Shown piece after piece: positions 25,454 through 35,068 of a stretch of 64,000 nucleotides of DNA. Every line of letters starts with the position of its first letter. Position 1 is the first letter of the stretch. Source of the DNA: DATARH01 sp036268425. GTDB lineage: Bacteria; Pseudomonadota; Alphaproteobacteria; ATCC43930; CGMCC-115725. A model generated the notes under the pieces. The model saw only the letters and a list, made by a program, of their open reading frames with translations. It was not told where the DNA came from and searched no databases. The stretch lies in the NCBI GenBank assembly GCA_036268425.1, contig DATAUE010000175.1:24695-88694 (forward strand), written 5' to 3'. Position numbers and translations under genes: made by a program.

Positions 25454-26452
25454 ATGAACCGAATTTTTTCCGGCATCCAGCCGACCGGCAATCTGCATCT
25501 CGGCAATTATCTCGGCGCGATCCGCAACTGGGTCGCGCTGCAGCGCGATTACGAGTGCATCTTCTGCATCGTCGATCTGCACGCGCTGACCGTGCCGCAG
25601 GACCCTGCCGAACTGCTGGCCTCGACGCGCGAGGTGGCCGCGACCTACATCGCGGCCGGCATCGACCCGGAAAACTGCGTCATTTTCAACCAAAGCATGG
25701 TCAGCGGGCATGCCGAACTGGGCTGGCTGCTCGGCTGTATGACGCCGCTCGGTTGGCTCAACCGGATGACCCAGTTCAAGGAAAAGGCCGGCAAGCAGCG
25801 CGATCTCGCCGGGTTGGGCCTCTATGCCTATCCCGTGCTGATGGCCGCCGACATCCTGCTGTACAAGGCGACGCACGTCCCGGTCGGCGAGGATCAGAAA
25901 CAGCACCTCGAACTGTCGCGCGACATTGCCGGCGCCTTCAACCGGCGTTACGAGCGCGAGTTCTTTCCGCTGCCCGAGCCGCAGATTTTCGGCGAGGCGA
26001 CGCGCGTGATGAGCCTGCGCGATGGCACCAAGAAAATGTCGAAATCCGACACCTCGGATTATTCGCGCATCAACATGACCGATGACGCCGACGCGATCGC
26101 GCTGAAGATCCGCCGCGCCAAGACCGATCCCGAACCGTTGCCCGATACGATCAAGGCCCTCGAGGCGCGGCCCGAGGCCGACAATCTCGTCGGCATCTAC
26201 GCGGCGTTGGCCGACATATCGCGCGAGACGGCGCTGGGCCAGTTCGCCGGGCAGAATTTCTCGTCGTTCAAGGAGGCGTTGGCCGAGGTGTCGGTATCGA
26301 TCCTCGGCCGCATCGGCGGCGAGATGCGCCGCCTGATGGCCGATTCCAGCCATATCGACGCCGTGCTCCGGCGCGGCGCCGAGCGTGCCGCCGCGATCGC
26401 GACGCCGGTACTGCATGAGGTCAAGGACGTCATGGGGCTGCTGCGTTTCTGA
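25454..26452 (+). CDS. trpS: Tryptophanyl-tRNA synthetase
   Basis: 332 residues, normal for bacterial TrpRS. Class I signatures are TGNLHLGN (HIGH-like, residues 11-18) and KKMSKS near residue 195. QFKEKAG and VPVGEDQKQHLELSRDIA are typical substrate-binding blocks. It charges tRNA-Trp. It follows murJ by 67 nt on the same strand. I see no T-box or attenuator upstream. Confidence 0.97.
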   Translation: MNRIFSGIQPTGNLHLGNYLGAIRNWVALQRDYECIFCIVDLHALTVPQDPAELLASTREVAATYIAAGIDPENCVIFNQSMVSGHAELGWLLGCMTPLGWLNRMTQFKEKAGKQRDLAGLGLYAYPVLMAADILLYKATHVPVGEDQKQHLELSRDIAGAFNRRYEREFFPLPEPQIFGEATRVMSLRDGTKKMSKSDTSDYSRINMTDDADAIALKIRRAKTDPEPLPDTIKALEARPEADNLVGIYAALADISRETALGQFAGQNFSSFKEALAEVSVSILGRIGGEMRRLMADSSHIDAVLRRGAERAAAIATPVLHEVKDVMGLLRF

Positions 26453-26516
26453 GAAAACGTTTAAGCCCAGCACCTCCAACGCCGGCCTTTTATTCGCGGC
26501 AGGCGTTGCCTCTGCT

Positions 26517-27758
26517 TCAGTTCAGTCGAGGGCCGGGGTCCATCCCGAGATAGACGCGGCCGCCGATTGGGTACCATTCCGGTGCGATGGTGACGGTCTG
26601 GCCAACGACATGCAGATCGCGCCAGCATTCGGCGAGCCGGCTTTCGCGCTTGAACGACGTGCTGCCGCCATGTCGGTACACCAGATCCATCGCCTGCCGG
26701 GCGCTGTCGGCGGCATAGACCGACGCCAACCGGCAGCGTGCGCGCTGTTCACGCGTCGTATCGTTGCCGCCCTCGATCGTCTTCCACAATTCGGCGATCA
26801 TCGCGCTGCGATAGCTGCGCCCGGCATTCAGCACCGCATCGGCCCGGCCAATCGAATCCTGCACCTGGGGGTTCTCGCTCAGCAGGCCGGGGCCGCGGCC
26901 GCGCGGGGTCTTGTCGACCGCCAGTTCGATCAGCGCGTTGATGCCGGCCCGCGCAATGCCACAAATGACGGCGCTGTGGTGCGGCCCGACCCAGCACTGT
27001 GTCGGCAGCGAGTAGGTCGTGCCCGGCCAGCGCTCCCACTGGTTGTCGAGCGGCACGCCGGCATGCACCATCGTCCGCCGCTCGGGCAGGAACACGTCCT
27101 TGACCGTCCAGTCGAAGCTGCCGGTGCCGCGCAGCCCGGCGACATCCCAGCTGCCGGGGACAAGCTCGGCTTCGGCGCGCGGGAAGATGCCGCGCCAGTA
27201 CAGCGAGCGGCCGTCCGGCCGGCTGCGGGGCTTGCCGTCCTTGTCGAGGATCTGAAAGCTGCCGAGCATCCAGGCGCTTTCCTGGCAGCCGCTGCCAAAG
27301 CTCCAGCGGCCGCTGACGCGGTAGCCGCCATCGACCGGCACCGCCTGCCCGCCGCCTTGCACCGCGGTGCCGGCAATCACCGTCCCGGCGCCTTTCGCAT
27401 AGATTTCCTGCACGCCGTCTTCCGGCAGTCCAAGCGTCACAAGCTGGCCGATGCCATTATTGGCGAGGTTCCAGCCGACCGACCCGGCGCCCTCGGCCAG
27501 CAGCTCGACAACGCGCGTGTAGGTCAGTGGGTCCGCCTGCAGGCCCCCCAGCGAACGCGGGATCACCAGGCGGTAAAAGCCGGCGGCGTGCATCTGCTCC
27601 ACCAGGGCCGGCGGCAGGCGCTGCTCGCGCTCGATCTCGTCGCGATAGGTGCGCAGCACCGGGCGCAACGCCGCCGCCGCCTGTACGACGGGCTGTGCAT
27701 CGATATCGACCGGCAGGCGATCTGCCGGTAAGCGCGCCTCTTCGGCCATCGTATCCAT
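26517..27758 (-). CDS. Acyl-CoA dehydrogenase-fold flavin oxygenase
   Basis: 413 residues; AGGA stands 10 nt before ATG 27758. Helical N-terminus (LPPALVEQMHAAGFYRLVIPRSLGGLQADPLTY), the flavin strand domain (GGYRVSGRWSFGSGCQESAWMLG) and the C-terminal bundle (YRHGGSTSFKRESRLAECWRDLHV) match the oxygenase-like 'type 2' acyl-CoA dehydrogenase group, as for the gene at 14379-15605. The two are diverged, not a recent duplicate. Substrate unknown; likely an aromatic or steroid-like acyl compound. It is divergent from the M81 peptidase gene, separated by 183 bp. Confidence 0.82.
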   Translation of the reverse strand: MDTMAEEARLPADRLPVDIDAQPVVQAAAALRPVLRTYRDEIEREQRLPPALVEQMHAAGFYRLVIPRSLGGLQADPLTYTRVVELLAEGAGSVGWNLANNGIGQLVTLGLPEDGVQEIYAKGAGTVIAGTAVQGGGQAVPVDGGYRVSGRWSFGSGCQESAWMLGSFQILDKDGKPRSRPDGRSLYWRGIFPRAEAELVPGSWDVAGLRGTGSFDWTVKDVFLPERRTMVHAGVPLDNQWERWPGTTYSLPTQCWVGPHHSAVICGIARAGINALIELAVDKTPRGRGPGLLSENPQVQDSIGRADAVLNAGRSYRSAMIAELWKTIEGGNDTTREQRARCRLASVYAADSARQAMDLVYRHGGSTSFKRESRLAECWRDLHVVGQTVTIAPEWYPIGGRVYLGMDPGPRLN

Positions 27759-27941
27759 TGCTTTTTCCTATCGCTGTTCCGGTTGATCGAGCCGGGTATT
27801 GCTTGCTGCACGTCGCGTCTTCACCACGGGAGGGTATAGGATACGTAATTCGCCGCCAATCTGGCCGCTTTGTTTCTTCGCAGCAGCCGAGCGCCGACAG
27901 AGCGGCGGTCCCGCGTAAGAGGCGGCGCGTAAGGGGGGGCG

Positions 27942-29462
27942 GTGGCACGGATCGCAGTTGGCGGGTTTCAGCACGAGACCAACACATTCGCGCCGCAGCG
28001 CGCGACCTGGGATGATTTTGCGCGCGCTGATGCGTGGCCGGGGTTTGTCCGTGGACCCGACCTGATCGAGGCGGTGCGCGGCTACAACATCCCGATCGCC
28101 GGTGCGGTCGAAGCATTGACCGGGCGCGGCCATGACTTGCTGCCGCTGTGCTGGTGCTCGGCGCCGCCCTCTTCCTATGTCGAACGCGAGGCGTATGAGC
28201 GGGTCGCCGGCGCGATGCTGGAAGACCTTGCGGCGCTGATGCCGGTCGACGGCGTCTATCTCGACCTGCACGGCGCGATGGTCGCCGAGCATTGCGAGGA
28301 CGGCGAAGGCGAATTGCTGCGCCGTCTTCGCGCGCTGGTCGGCGAGACGATCCCGATCGTCACCAGCCTCGATTTCCATACCAACATGACGCCCGAAATG
28401 GTGCGGCATGCCAGTGCGATGGTCGGCTACCGCACCTATCCGCATATCGACATGGCGGCAACCGGGGCGCGTGCCGCCGAATTGCTCGACCGGCTCCTGC
28501 GCGAGCGCCGGCCGCTCTACAAGGCCTATCGGCAGATCGATTTCCTGATCCCGCTGGTCTGGCAATGCACGATGGCCGAGCCGACCGCCGGCATCTTTGC
28601 TCTGCTCGACGAGATCGAGCGCGGCGGAGCCTCGCATAATCAGGGCATCGTCAGCATCACGCATACGCCGGGGTTTCCGCCGGCCGATATCGCGCAATGC
28701 GGCCCGGCGCTGGTCGTTTACGGCCATGACCGCGAGGCGGCCGAGGCCGCCGCCGACCGGCTCGCCGCTGCAATCGGCGAACGCGAAGGCGAGTTTGCCG
28801 GCAAACTCTACGACCCGGACGAGGCGGTCGGTGAAGCCTTGCGCCTTGCCCGCACGGCAACGAAGCCGGTGGTGCTCGCCGATATTCAGGACAATCCCGG
28901 CGGCGGCGGCACCTCCGACACGGTTGGCTTGTTGCGCGCCTTGATCGCTCAGCGTGCGGCGGGCGCGGTGATCGGCATGATCGTCGATCCCGACGCCGCG
29001 GCAGCGGCGGTTGCGGGTGGGGAGGGCGAGCGGCTCGAAATCGGGATCGGCGCCAAGGTGGGCTACGCAGGTGAGGTGCCGGTGCAGGCGGATTGGCGAA
29101 TCGTCAGGCTGGGCAGCGGCGAATTCACCGGCAGCGGCACGATGTATGGCGGCGCCAAATTCCGGATCGGCCCGATGGCGCTGGTCACCGATGAGGCGAG
29201 TGGCGTCTCGGTGGTGCTGGCGGCAAAGCGCATCCAGGCGGCCGACCAGGAAATGTTCCGGCATGTCGGGGTCGAGCCGGCGCAGGTGCCGATCCTCGGC
29301 CTCAAATCGACAGTGCACTTCCGCGCCGATTTCCAGCCGATCGCCGAAACCGTACTGGTCGTCCGCTCGCCCGGCGCGCGCATCTCCGATCCGCAGGAAA
29401 TGCCCTACCGGCACTTGCGTTCCAACATCCGCCTCAACCCGCTGGGGCCGGTACGTCGATAA
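27942..29462 (+). CDS. M81-family metallopeptidase (MlrC-like)
   Basis: 506 residues from GTG 27942. The start MARIAVGGFQHETNTFAP is the family hallmark, its His-Glu likely binding zinc. DLHGAMV and SLDFHTNMT supply further metal ligands. A C-terminal domain follows (about 300-500) with DIQDNPGGGGTSDT. MlrC proteins cleave linear peptides such as microcystin breakdown products, but many relatives act on unknown amides. No mlrA/B genes are near. It is convergent with the alpha/beta hydrolase gene. Confidence 0.88.
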   Translation: MARIAVGGFQHETNTFAPQRATWDDFARADAWPGFVRGPDLIEAVRGYNIPIAGAVEALTGRGHDLLPLCWCSAPPSSYVEREAYERVAGAMLEDLAALMPVDGVYLDLHGAMVAEHCEDGEGELLRRLRALVGETIPIVTSLDFHTNMTPEMVRHASAMVGYRTYPHIDMAATGARAAELLDRLLRERRPLYKAYRQIDFLIPLVWQCTMAEPTAGIFALLDEIERGGASHNQGIVSITHTPGFPPADIAQCGPALVVYGHDREAAEAAADRLAAAIGEREGEFAGKLYDPDEAVGEALRLARTATKPVVLADIQDNPGGGGTSDTVGLLRALIAQRAAGAVIGMIVDPDAAAAAVAGGEGERLEIGIGAKVGYAGEVPVQADWRIVRLGSGEFTGSGTMYGGAKFRIGPMALVTDEASGVSVVLAAKRIQAADQEMFRHVGVEPAQVPILGLKSTVHFRADFQPIAETVLVVRSPGARISDPQEMPYRHLRSNIRLNPLGPVRR

Positions 29463-29477
29463 CCGGTACGTCAATAA

Positions 29478-30284
29478 TCAGCCGGTCGGAAAGCGGCGGT
29501 ACAGAAAATCGGCGACGTCGGAGGCGCAGCGATCGGGAACCGCGTCGCAGATATTGTGCGGCATCCCGTCATAGGTCTTGAACTCGACATCGGCCAAGCG
29601 GCGGAACGGGTCGTAATTGGCGACGGTGCCGACTGTTTCGGCGCCGGGGATTACCACCAATGTCGGGCACCGGATGCGCTCGACCTCGCCGCTCCAATCA
29701 TAACTCGCCATCAGCAGCACGAACTTGCCGATGAATTCCGGATCGTTTTGTGCGGCTTCGTCGAGAAACCATTCGACATGCGCGGGATCGGCGTCGGCCG
29801 GTAAGCGGTCGCGGATCGTGTCGGCGAGAAAGCCGCGGATGCCTTTTTCCTGTATGCGCGGGATCCAGCTCGGCGCCTGGCTGTTTTTCAGCCCCGGCGT
29901 CGAGCCGAAAAGGCACAGGCTGCGCACCCGATCGGGTCGGCTCATCGCCAGTTGCTGACCGAGATAGCCGCCCGCCGAATTGCCAACGATGTGCGCCGAA
30001 CCGCAACCGAGATGGTCGAGCAGTTCGGCGACATCGCTCACCAACCGGTCGAGCGTCAACGGCCTGTCGGGCGCCGGAATTTGCGACGCACCGTGGCCGC
30101 GCAGATCGAGCGCCACGACGCGATGGTTGCCGGCGAGATGAGGCACCCAGCCGATATAACGCCGGGCGCTGCCCATCGCCGCGTGCAACAGCACAACTGA
30201 AGGTGGCGCACCCCACGGGGCGGTGAAATCGGCGACGTGGTAGGCGAGCGAGACCCCGTCGCTCGTGCGGAAACGCTCCATCAT
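29478..30284 (-). CDS. Alpha/beta hydrolase
   Basis: 268 residues from ATG 30284, whose first base overlaps the last of the upstream stop (TGATG), so translation is coupled. Motifs: LLHAAMGSARRY, LDLRGHGAS, nucleophile elbow G-N-S-A-G-G, and His in GMPHNICDAVPD. The acid residue is probably Glu in PGAETVGTV. It resembles 3-oxoadipate enol-lactonase-like hydrolases in layout, but the substrate is unknown. Its coupling with the secreted MetX-like protein suggests a common degradative job. Confidence 0.85.
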   Translation of the reverse strand: MMERFRTSDGVSLAYHVADFTAPWGAPPSVVLLHAAMGSARRYIGWVPHLAGNHRVVALDLRGHGASQIPAPDRPLTLDRLVSDVAELLDHLGCGSAHIVGNSAGGYLGQQLAMSRPDRVRSLCLFGSTPGLKNSQAPSWIPRIQEKGIRGFLADTIRDRLPADADPAHVEWFLDEAAQNDPEFIGKFVLLMASYDWSGEVERIRCPTLVVIPGAETVGTVANYDPFRRLADVEFKTYDGMPHNICDAVPDRCASDVADFLYRRFPTG

Positions 30285-31381
30285 CAGTTCGCCGCCTGTT
30301 TTGCCGGACCGAGCGTCTGCATAAACGCGATCAGATAGGGCTTCCACACCGCCGCGTAATAATGCGTGAAATGCCCGTGGGTTTCCTTGCTGTACGGGGT
30401 CAGAACGTATTTGCCGTTCTTGATCTTCTGCATCGCGCGTTCGACCGTGCCGAGATCGGGGGGATCAGCGAAATCCTCGGCATTGTTGACCAGCAATACC
30501 TTGGCTTTGATCTTGGGCAGATCGGCTTCGGGGCTGTAATCCTCGATCGACTCGATTTCCCATAACGTGTTGTTGGCGTCGCCTTTCTCGGCGGCCGCCA
30601 GGCGTTTGTCGTAGAGCGCTTTTGCGGCGTCGCGCGTCGGCGCCATTTCCTGAATGCGCACCGGGCTTTCGGTCATAAACGCGCCGGCGGCACTGTAGAC
30701 GTAATGGCGCGGGTTCTTTGTATAGTCGCCATTGTTCCAGTCAGGGTCGTGGCGGATCGCTTCGGCCGCGCCGTGGCGCAGCATGTAGTTGCGGCCGCTG
30801 ATCTCGACCGGCTGGCACGACAGCCCGACCGTGCCGTCCATCAGGTCGGGATACATCTCGGCCCACATGAATTGCTGCATGCAGCCAAGCGAACTGCCGA
30901 TCACCAACCGCAGATGCGTCACCTTGAGACCGTCGGTGAGCAGCCGATGCTCGGTATCGATCATGTCGTGGTAGCGGTAATGCGGAAAATGACCTTTCAG
31001 CCCATCCGACGGCTTGCTCGACCCGCCGCGCCCCAGCGCGTCCGGCATGATGATAAAATACTGCGCGGTGTCGAGCGGCTGTCCCGGTTTGAACAATTCA
31101 TCAGCGAGCGTCGGCCGCAGCCAGTTGGCGCCGGTGCCGGTGTTGCCCTGCAATAACAGCACGCCGTTGATGATTTCGCCGGCCGTGTTCTTTTTGGCGG
31201 TGCCGAGCGTGCGGTAATGCAATTTCAGTTCAGGCAGTGTTTCGCCGCTGGTGAATTTATAATCCTTGATCGTGTAGTCGCCTTCAGCGTAATTCGGCCA
31301 ATTCGTGCTCACATCAGCCGCGAACGCGGGTGTGGCAATACTGACAATGGCGGCGAATAATAATGTGCGGACCAGCACCAC
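30284..31381 (-). CDS. MetX-like alpha/beta-fold protein with signal peptide
   Basis: 365 residues from GTG 31381 (GGGAGG upstream). Residues 1-21 form a clear signal peptide ending ATPAFA-A, so the product is likely periplasmic. The body follows homoserine O-acetyltransferase-like hydrolases: LLLQGNTGTG, IIMPDALGRGGSS, nucleophile in VIGSSLGCMQ, DDxA-type loop replaced by NNAEDFADPP, and His in HGHFTHYYA. True MetX is cytosolic, so an esterase/hydrolase role is more likely than methionine synthesis. The downstream neighbour on the chromosome is a cytosolic paralogue. Confidence 0.83.
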   Translation of the reverse strand: MVLVRTLLFAAIVSIATPAFAADVSTNWPNYAEGDYTIKDYKFTSGETLPELKLHYRTLGTAKKNTAGEIINGVLLLQGNTGTGANWLRPTLADELFKPGQPLDTAQYFIIMPDALGRGGSSKPSDGLKGHFPHYRYHDMIDTEHRLLTDGLKVTHLRLVIGSSLGCMQQFMWAEMYPDLMDGTVGLSCQPVEISGRNYMLRHGAAEAIRHDPDWNNGDYTKNPRHYVYSAAGAFMTESPVRIQEMAPTRDAAKALYDKRLAAAEKGDANNTLWEIESIEDYSPEADLPKIKAKVLLVNNAEDFADPPDLGTVERAMQKIKNGKYVLTPYSKETHGHFTHYYAAVWKPYLIAFMQTLGPAKQAAN

Positions 31382-31484
31382 GACAGTCCCTCCCGGTTGT
31401 CTTGGCGCGAAGCGCCATTTAGTTACAATGAGGCAGTGAGAGGTATTGTCCTGTCAAATCTCACCGTCTCACTGTCTCTTTGGT

Positions 31485-31509
31485 AAAATTCTTGCGGCTT
31501 CGCCGCGAG
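31485..31509 (-). terminator. Intrinsic terminator after the cytosolic MetX-like gene
   Basis: Immediately after the TAA stop at 31510-31512 (minus strand) an 8-bp stem (31491-31498 with 31502-31509, one G-U pair) closes a 3-nt loop and is followed on that strand by AATTTT. This is a plausible rho-independent terminator. Confidence 0.6.
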
Positions 31510-32550
31510 TTACTCTGCCGCGGCGGCCTGCGCCGAGCCGAGGGTGGCCAAAAACTCGATCAGATACGGCTTCCACAATTTCGCGTAGAAATGGCTGAAA
31601 TGCCCGTGTGTGTCCGGCCCCGCCGGGATCAGGACGTAGCGGCCATTTTTGACCCGCTGCATCGCTCGCTCGACAGTGCCGAGTTCCGGCGGGTTGGCGT
31701 GGTCTTCGGCGTCGTTGATCAGCAGCACCTTGGCCTTGATCTTGTCGAGATCGGGTTCCGGGTTGTAGTCCTGGATCGCCTCGATCGCCCAGAGCTGGTT
31801 GTTGGCGTCGCCCTTGGCGGCATCGGCCAGCCGCCTTTCGTAAAGCGCGTTGGCGGCGGCGAGGCTCGGCGCCGTCTCCTGGATGCGGGTTGGGCTTTCG
31901 GTGCCGAAATTGCCGGCTGCCGCGTAGATGTAGTGGCGTGGGTTCTTGTCGTAGAACCCGCCGTTCCAGTCCGGGTCGTGGCGGATAGCCTCGGCCTGAG
32001 CGCGCCTTCCGAGCCAGTTGCGGCCGCTGATTTCGACCGGCTGGCACGAGATCGGCACCACCCCGTCCATCAGATCGGGGTAAGCCTCGGCCCACATCCA
32101 CGCGTGCATGCCGCCCATAGAACTGCCGATCACCAGCCGCAAATGCCCGACCCCCAACCCCTCGGTGATCAGCTGATGGCCGCTAGCGACCATGTCGCGA
32201 TAGCGATATCTCGGGAAATTGCCTTTAAGCCCGTCCGATGGCTTGCTCGACCCGCCGCGCCCGATTGCGTCCTGCATGATGATGAAATACTGCCGCGCGT
32301 CGAGCGGCTGCCCCGGCCCGTACAATTCGTCGGCAAGGCTTGGCCGCAGCCAGTTCTCGCCGGTGCCGGTATTGCCCTGCAGCAGCAATACGCCGTTGAT
32401 GATCTTCCCGGCGGCGTCGCGCTGCGGCACCCCCATCGTGCGGTAATGCAGCCGCAACTCGGGGAGCGTCTCACCGCTGGCAAAGATGTAATCCCGGAGG
32501 ATGAAATCAGCCTCGTGGTAGTTTGGCCAGTTTCTGGCGTCGTCGGTCAT
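31510..32550 (-). CDS. MetX-like alpha/beta-fold protein, cytosolic paralogue
   Basis: 346 residues from ATG 32550, with GGGAGG 6 nt upstream. It is closely similar along its length to the neighbouring secreted protein (shared NWPNY, SGETLPEL.LHYRT, GVLLLQGNTGTG.NWLRP, IGSSxG, SCQPVEISGRN, HGHFxHxYA) but has no signal peptide. The nucleophile elbow is G-S-S-M-G-G. The pair is a tandem duplication with different cell locations. Function is likely hydrolase or acyltransferase. A terminator separates it from the secreted copy. Confidence 0.85.
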   Translation of the reverse strand: MTDDARNWPNYHEADFILRDYIFASGETLPELRLHYRTMGVPQRDAAGKIINGVLLLQGNTGTGENWLRPSLADELYGPGQPLDARQYFIIMQDAIGRGGSSKPSDGLKGNFPRYRYRDMVASGHQLITEGLGVGHLRLVIGSSMGGMHAWMWAEAYPDLMDGVVPISCQPVEISGRNWLGRRAQAEAIRHDPDWNGGFYDKNPRHYIYAAAGNFGTESPTRIQETAPSLAAANALYERRLADAAKGDANNQLWAIEAIQDYNPEPDLDKIKAKVLLINDAEDHANPPELGTVERAMQRVKNGRYVLIPAGPDTHGHFSHFYAKLWKPYLIEFLATLGSAQAAAAE

Positions 32551-32670
32551 CGGCAACCTCCCTCGTCAGCGTTGGCGCCAGCATAGTGAGGGCCGAGCAG
32601 CCCGGAAACCTCGCTCGGCACCGGGGCGTCAGGTAAATTTATGACACTTACGGCATCGGGAGCATCCCTT

Positions 32671-33426
32671 ATGCGCTTGATCGGGCGTCTCGGATTTTTT
32701 GTCGCTGTCGTCCTGGCTGCTGCTGCTGTAGCGATCCCGGCGGGAGCAGAGGCCACTCTGCGTTGCGGACCGTTCACCAGCGATGTGCTGGCAGCGCCAG
32801 AGCCGCGCGAAGCTCCCGCGATGGTCCGGCGGTTCGAGAACCTCTCGGTCGCCGTGAAAACCCAGCCGTATCGCGTGTTGTTTTTCGGTGATTCGATCAC
32901 CCAGAGGTTCGATCCTCAAATCTGGCAGTCGGATATGGCGCCGCGCGGCGTGTTCAACGCCGGCATCAATGGCGACCGCACCGAAAATCTGCTGTGGCGG
33001 TTGCAGCACGGCAATCTCGATGGGCATCCGCCCGAAGCCGTGGTGATGCTGATCGGCACCAACGACCTGACAAATGGCGGCGCCGGACGGCCGCCGGAAG
33101 TCGCAGCTGAAGGCATCCGCGCCAATCTTCTGTACCTGCGGCAGCGCCTGCCGAACGTGCCCGTCCTGCTGCTGGGGCTGTGGCCGCGCGCCGCGTCGCC
33201 AGATGCCCGCATGCGCCGGGCGGTGGAGGCGGTCAATCGCCTGATCAAGACGTGCGGTGACGGCCATATGGTGGTTTATGCCGATATCGGCGGCGCACTG
33301 CTCGACCCGGACGGCCGCCTGTCTCAGGCGATCTCGCCTGACCTGCTGCATTTCACCCATAAGGGCTACGCACGCCTCGCGCCACGGCTCGATGCGCTGA
33401 TCGACAAGACGCTCGCCGGCCGCTGA
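32671..33426 (+). CDS. Secreted SGNH/GDSL hydrolase
   Basis: 251 residues from ATG 32671, which has GGGAG 8 nt upstream and gives a clean signal peptide (RLIGRLGFFVAVVLAAAAV, cleavage near PAGAEA). Earlier ATG 32641 is possible. SGNH blocks: FFGDSITQ (Ser), GINGDRTENLLWRL (Gly), LIGTNDL (Asn) and DLLHFTHKGY (Asp-His). It is an esterase or acetylhydrolase acting outside the cytoplasm, like platelet-activating factor acetylhydrolase-type or lipase enzymes. Stand-alone, divergent from the MetX-like genes. Confidence 0.88.
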   Translation: MRLIGRLGFFVAVVLAAAAVAIPAGAEATLRCGPFTSDVLAAPEPREAPAMVRRFENLSVAVKTQPYRVLFFGDSITQRFDPQIWQSDMAPRGVFNAGINGDRTENLLWRLQHGNLDGHPPEAVVMLIGTNDLTNGGAGRPPEVAAEGIRANLLYLRQRLPNVPVLLLGLWPRAASPDARMRRAVEAVNRLIKTCGDGHMVVYADIGGALLDPDGRLSQAISPDLLHFTHKGYARLAPRLDALIDKTLAGR

Positions 33427-33556
33427 ATGATGCGACGGAACTTGGTGCGACCGCGGGTCCGGTTGCGTCGGAACGGGGAGCGATTATATCCCGGGCCTGT
33501 GCCGCCTCGTCGCTGATGGCCGAAGGCAGCCGGAATCCAGCGATAGAGGCACGCTC

Positions 33557-34732
33557 ATGGCGCACGGCATGCATTTTTTCATGAATCCGGGGCCGACCAA
33601 CATCCCGGACCGCATTTTGCGGGCGATGGACCGCGGCACGATCGATTTCAATAGCGCGCAGTTCCGTGCGATCGCCGAAGAATGTTTTGCCGGCCTCAAA
33701 GGCATTTTCAAGACCGAGGAAACGATCCTCGCCTATGCCGCGACCGGGCACGGCGCGTGGGAGGCAGCGCTCGTCAACCTGTTCTCGCCCGGTGACAAGG
33801 TGCTGGTGGTCGAAAGCGGGTTTTTCTCGCTGAATTGGGGCATGCGCGGCGAAGCCTTCGGCCTCGAAGTGGAAACCCTGCCGAACGACTGGCGCCGCCC
33901 GGCCGATTCGGCGCGGCTCGAAGCCCGGTTGCGCGACGATCGCGATCACAAAATCAAGGCCGTGCTGCTGGTGCATTGCGAAACCTCGACCGGGGTTGCG
34001 AACCCTGTCGCCGCGCTGCGCCGGGCGATCGACGCAGCGCGGCACCCGGCATTGTTTCTCGTCGACACGATTTCCTCGTTGGCGTCGATCGATTTCGAGA
34101 TGGACGAATGGGGGGTTGATGTCGTCGTTGCAGGGTCGCAGAAAGGGCTGATGCTGCCGACCGGCATGGCGTTCACGGCGGTCAGCGGCAAGGCGCTGGC
34201 GGCCTCGGCCGAAGCCAGGTTGCCGCGGGTTTATTGGGATTGGCGCCGGCTGCTCGGCGAGGGGTCGCAGGCCTATTGGAACGGCACCGCGCCGGTGCAC
34301 TTCTTTTACGGGCTGCAGGAAGCCTTGCACATGCTGGAGGAGGAAGGGCTCGACAATGTCTTCGCCCGCCACCATCGGCTGGCCGAGGCGACGCGCCTAG
34401 CAGTGCGGGCGTGGCGGCAGAATGACGGGCCGGAAGTCTATGCGAGCGAACCCGGTGCGCAATCCGACACCGTCACCGCCGTTTTGCTGCCCGAAGGGTA
34501 CGACGCCGACAAATTGCGCCAGATCGCACTCGACAAGTTCAACCTGTCGCTCGGCGGCGGCCTCGACCGGCTGAAGGGGCGTGCCTTCCGCATCGGCCAT
34601 CTCGGCGATCTGAACGAGCCGATGCTGCTGGGCACGATCGCGACGGTCGAAATGGTGCTCGACCTGGCCGGCGTGCCGCACGGCAAAGGCGGCGTACAGG
34701 CGGCGATGGATTACCTTGCCCGCGAAGCCTGA
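33557..34732 (+). CDS. Class V aminotransferase (serine-glyoxylate aminotransferase-like)
   Basis: 391 residues; AGAGG lies 7 nt before ATG. PLP-binding Lys is Lys196 in AGSQKGLMLP. The start FFMNPGPTNIPDRIL, ATGHGAWEAAL, HCETSTGVANPV and VDTISSLAS are family blocks for serine/alanine-glyoxylate aminotransferases, including SgaA. Likely reaction: serine + glyoxylate to hydroxypyruvate + glycine, or taurine/aminoethylphosphonate-type substrates in relatives. It has no clear operon partner; rpmE follows 90 nt later. Confidence 0.88.
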   Translation: MAHGMHFFMNPGPTNIPDRILRAMDRGTIDFNSAQFRAIAEECFAGLKGIFKTEETILAYAATGHGAWEAALVNLFSPGDKVLVVESGFFSLNWGMRGEAFGLEVETLPNDWRRPADSARLEARLRDDRDHKIKAVLLVHCETSTGVANPVAALRRAIDAARHPALFLVDTISSLASIDFEMDEWGVDVVVAGSQKGLMLPTGMAFTAVSGKALAASAEARLPRVYWDWRRLLGEGSQAYWNGTAPVHFFYGLQEALHMLEEEGLDNVFARHHRLAEATRLAVRAWRQNDGPEVYASEPGAQSDTVTAVLLPEGYDADKLRQIALDKFNLSLGGGLDRLKGRAFRIGHLGDLNEPMLLGTIATVEMVLDLAGVPHGKGGVQAAMDYLAREA

Positions 34733-34822
34733 GGCCGCCCACCAGCGGGCATTTCTTGCAGCGGCGCCGCGGCGCCGCTATATAGACGGCCGCACCATGC
34801 GGCGTACACCAGGATTCGAGCG

Positions 34823-35050
34823 ATGAAGAAAGAGATTCACCCGGATTATCACGAGATTACCGTCGTGATGACCGACGGCAGCACCTATCAGACCCGCTCG
34901 ACATATGGCAAGGCAGGCGACACGCTGCGGCTTGAAATCGACCCGAAATCGCATCCGGCCTGGACCGGCGGGCAGCAGCGCCTGCTCGACACGGGTGGCC
35001 AGCTCGCCCGCTTCAACCGCCGTTTCGGAGGCTTTGGCCGCAAGCAATAG
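34823..35050 (+). CDS. rpmE: 50S ribosomal protein bL31
   Basis: 75 residues. MKKEIHPDYHEITVVMTDGSTYQTRSTY is the bL31 start, and the alpha-type tail HPAWTGGQQRLLDTGGQLARFNRRFG follows. It lacks the Cys residues of zinc-binding L31, which is usual in alphaproteobacteria. A TATATA box lies about 45 nt upstream. It is convergent with the Lrp gene. Confidence 0.97.
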   Translation: MKKEIHPDYHEITVVMTDGSTYQTRSTYGKAGDTLRLEIDPKSHPAWTGGQQRLLDTGGQLARFNRRFGGFGRKQ

Positions 35051-35068
35051 GTGCCGTCGCGTCGGAGC

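Noticed and set aside
32551..32670. SAM-type riboswitch upstream of the MetX-like gene
   Set aside because: No SAM-II or SAM-I-like stems seen; the proteins are unlikely to be true methionine enzymes.
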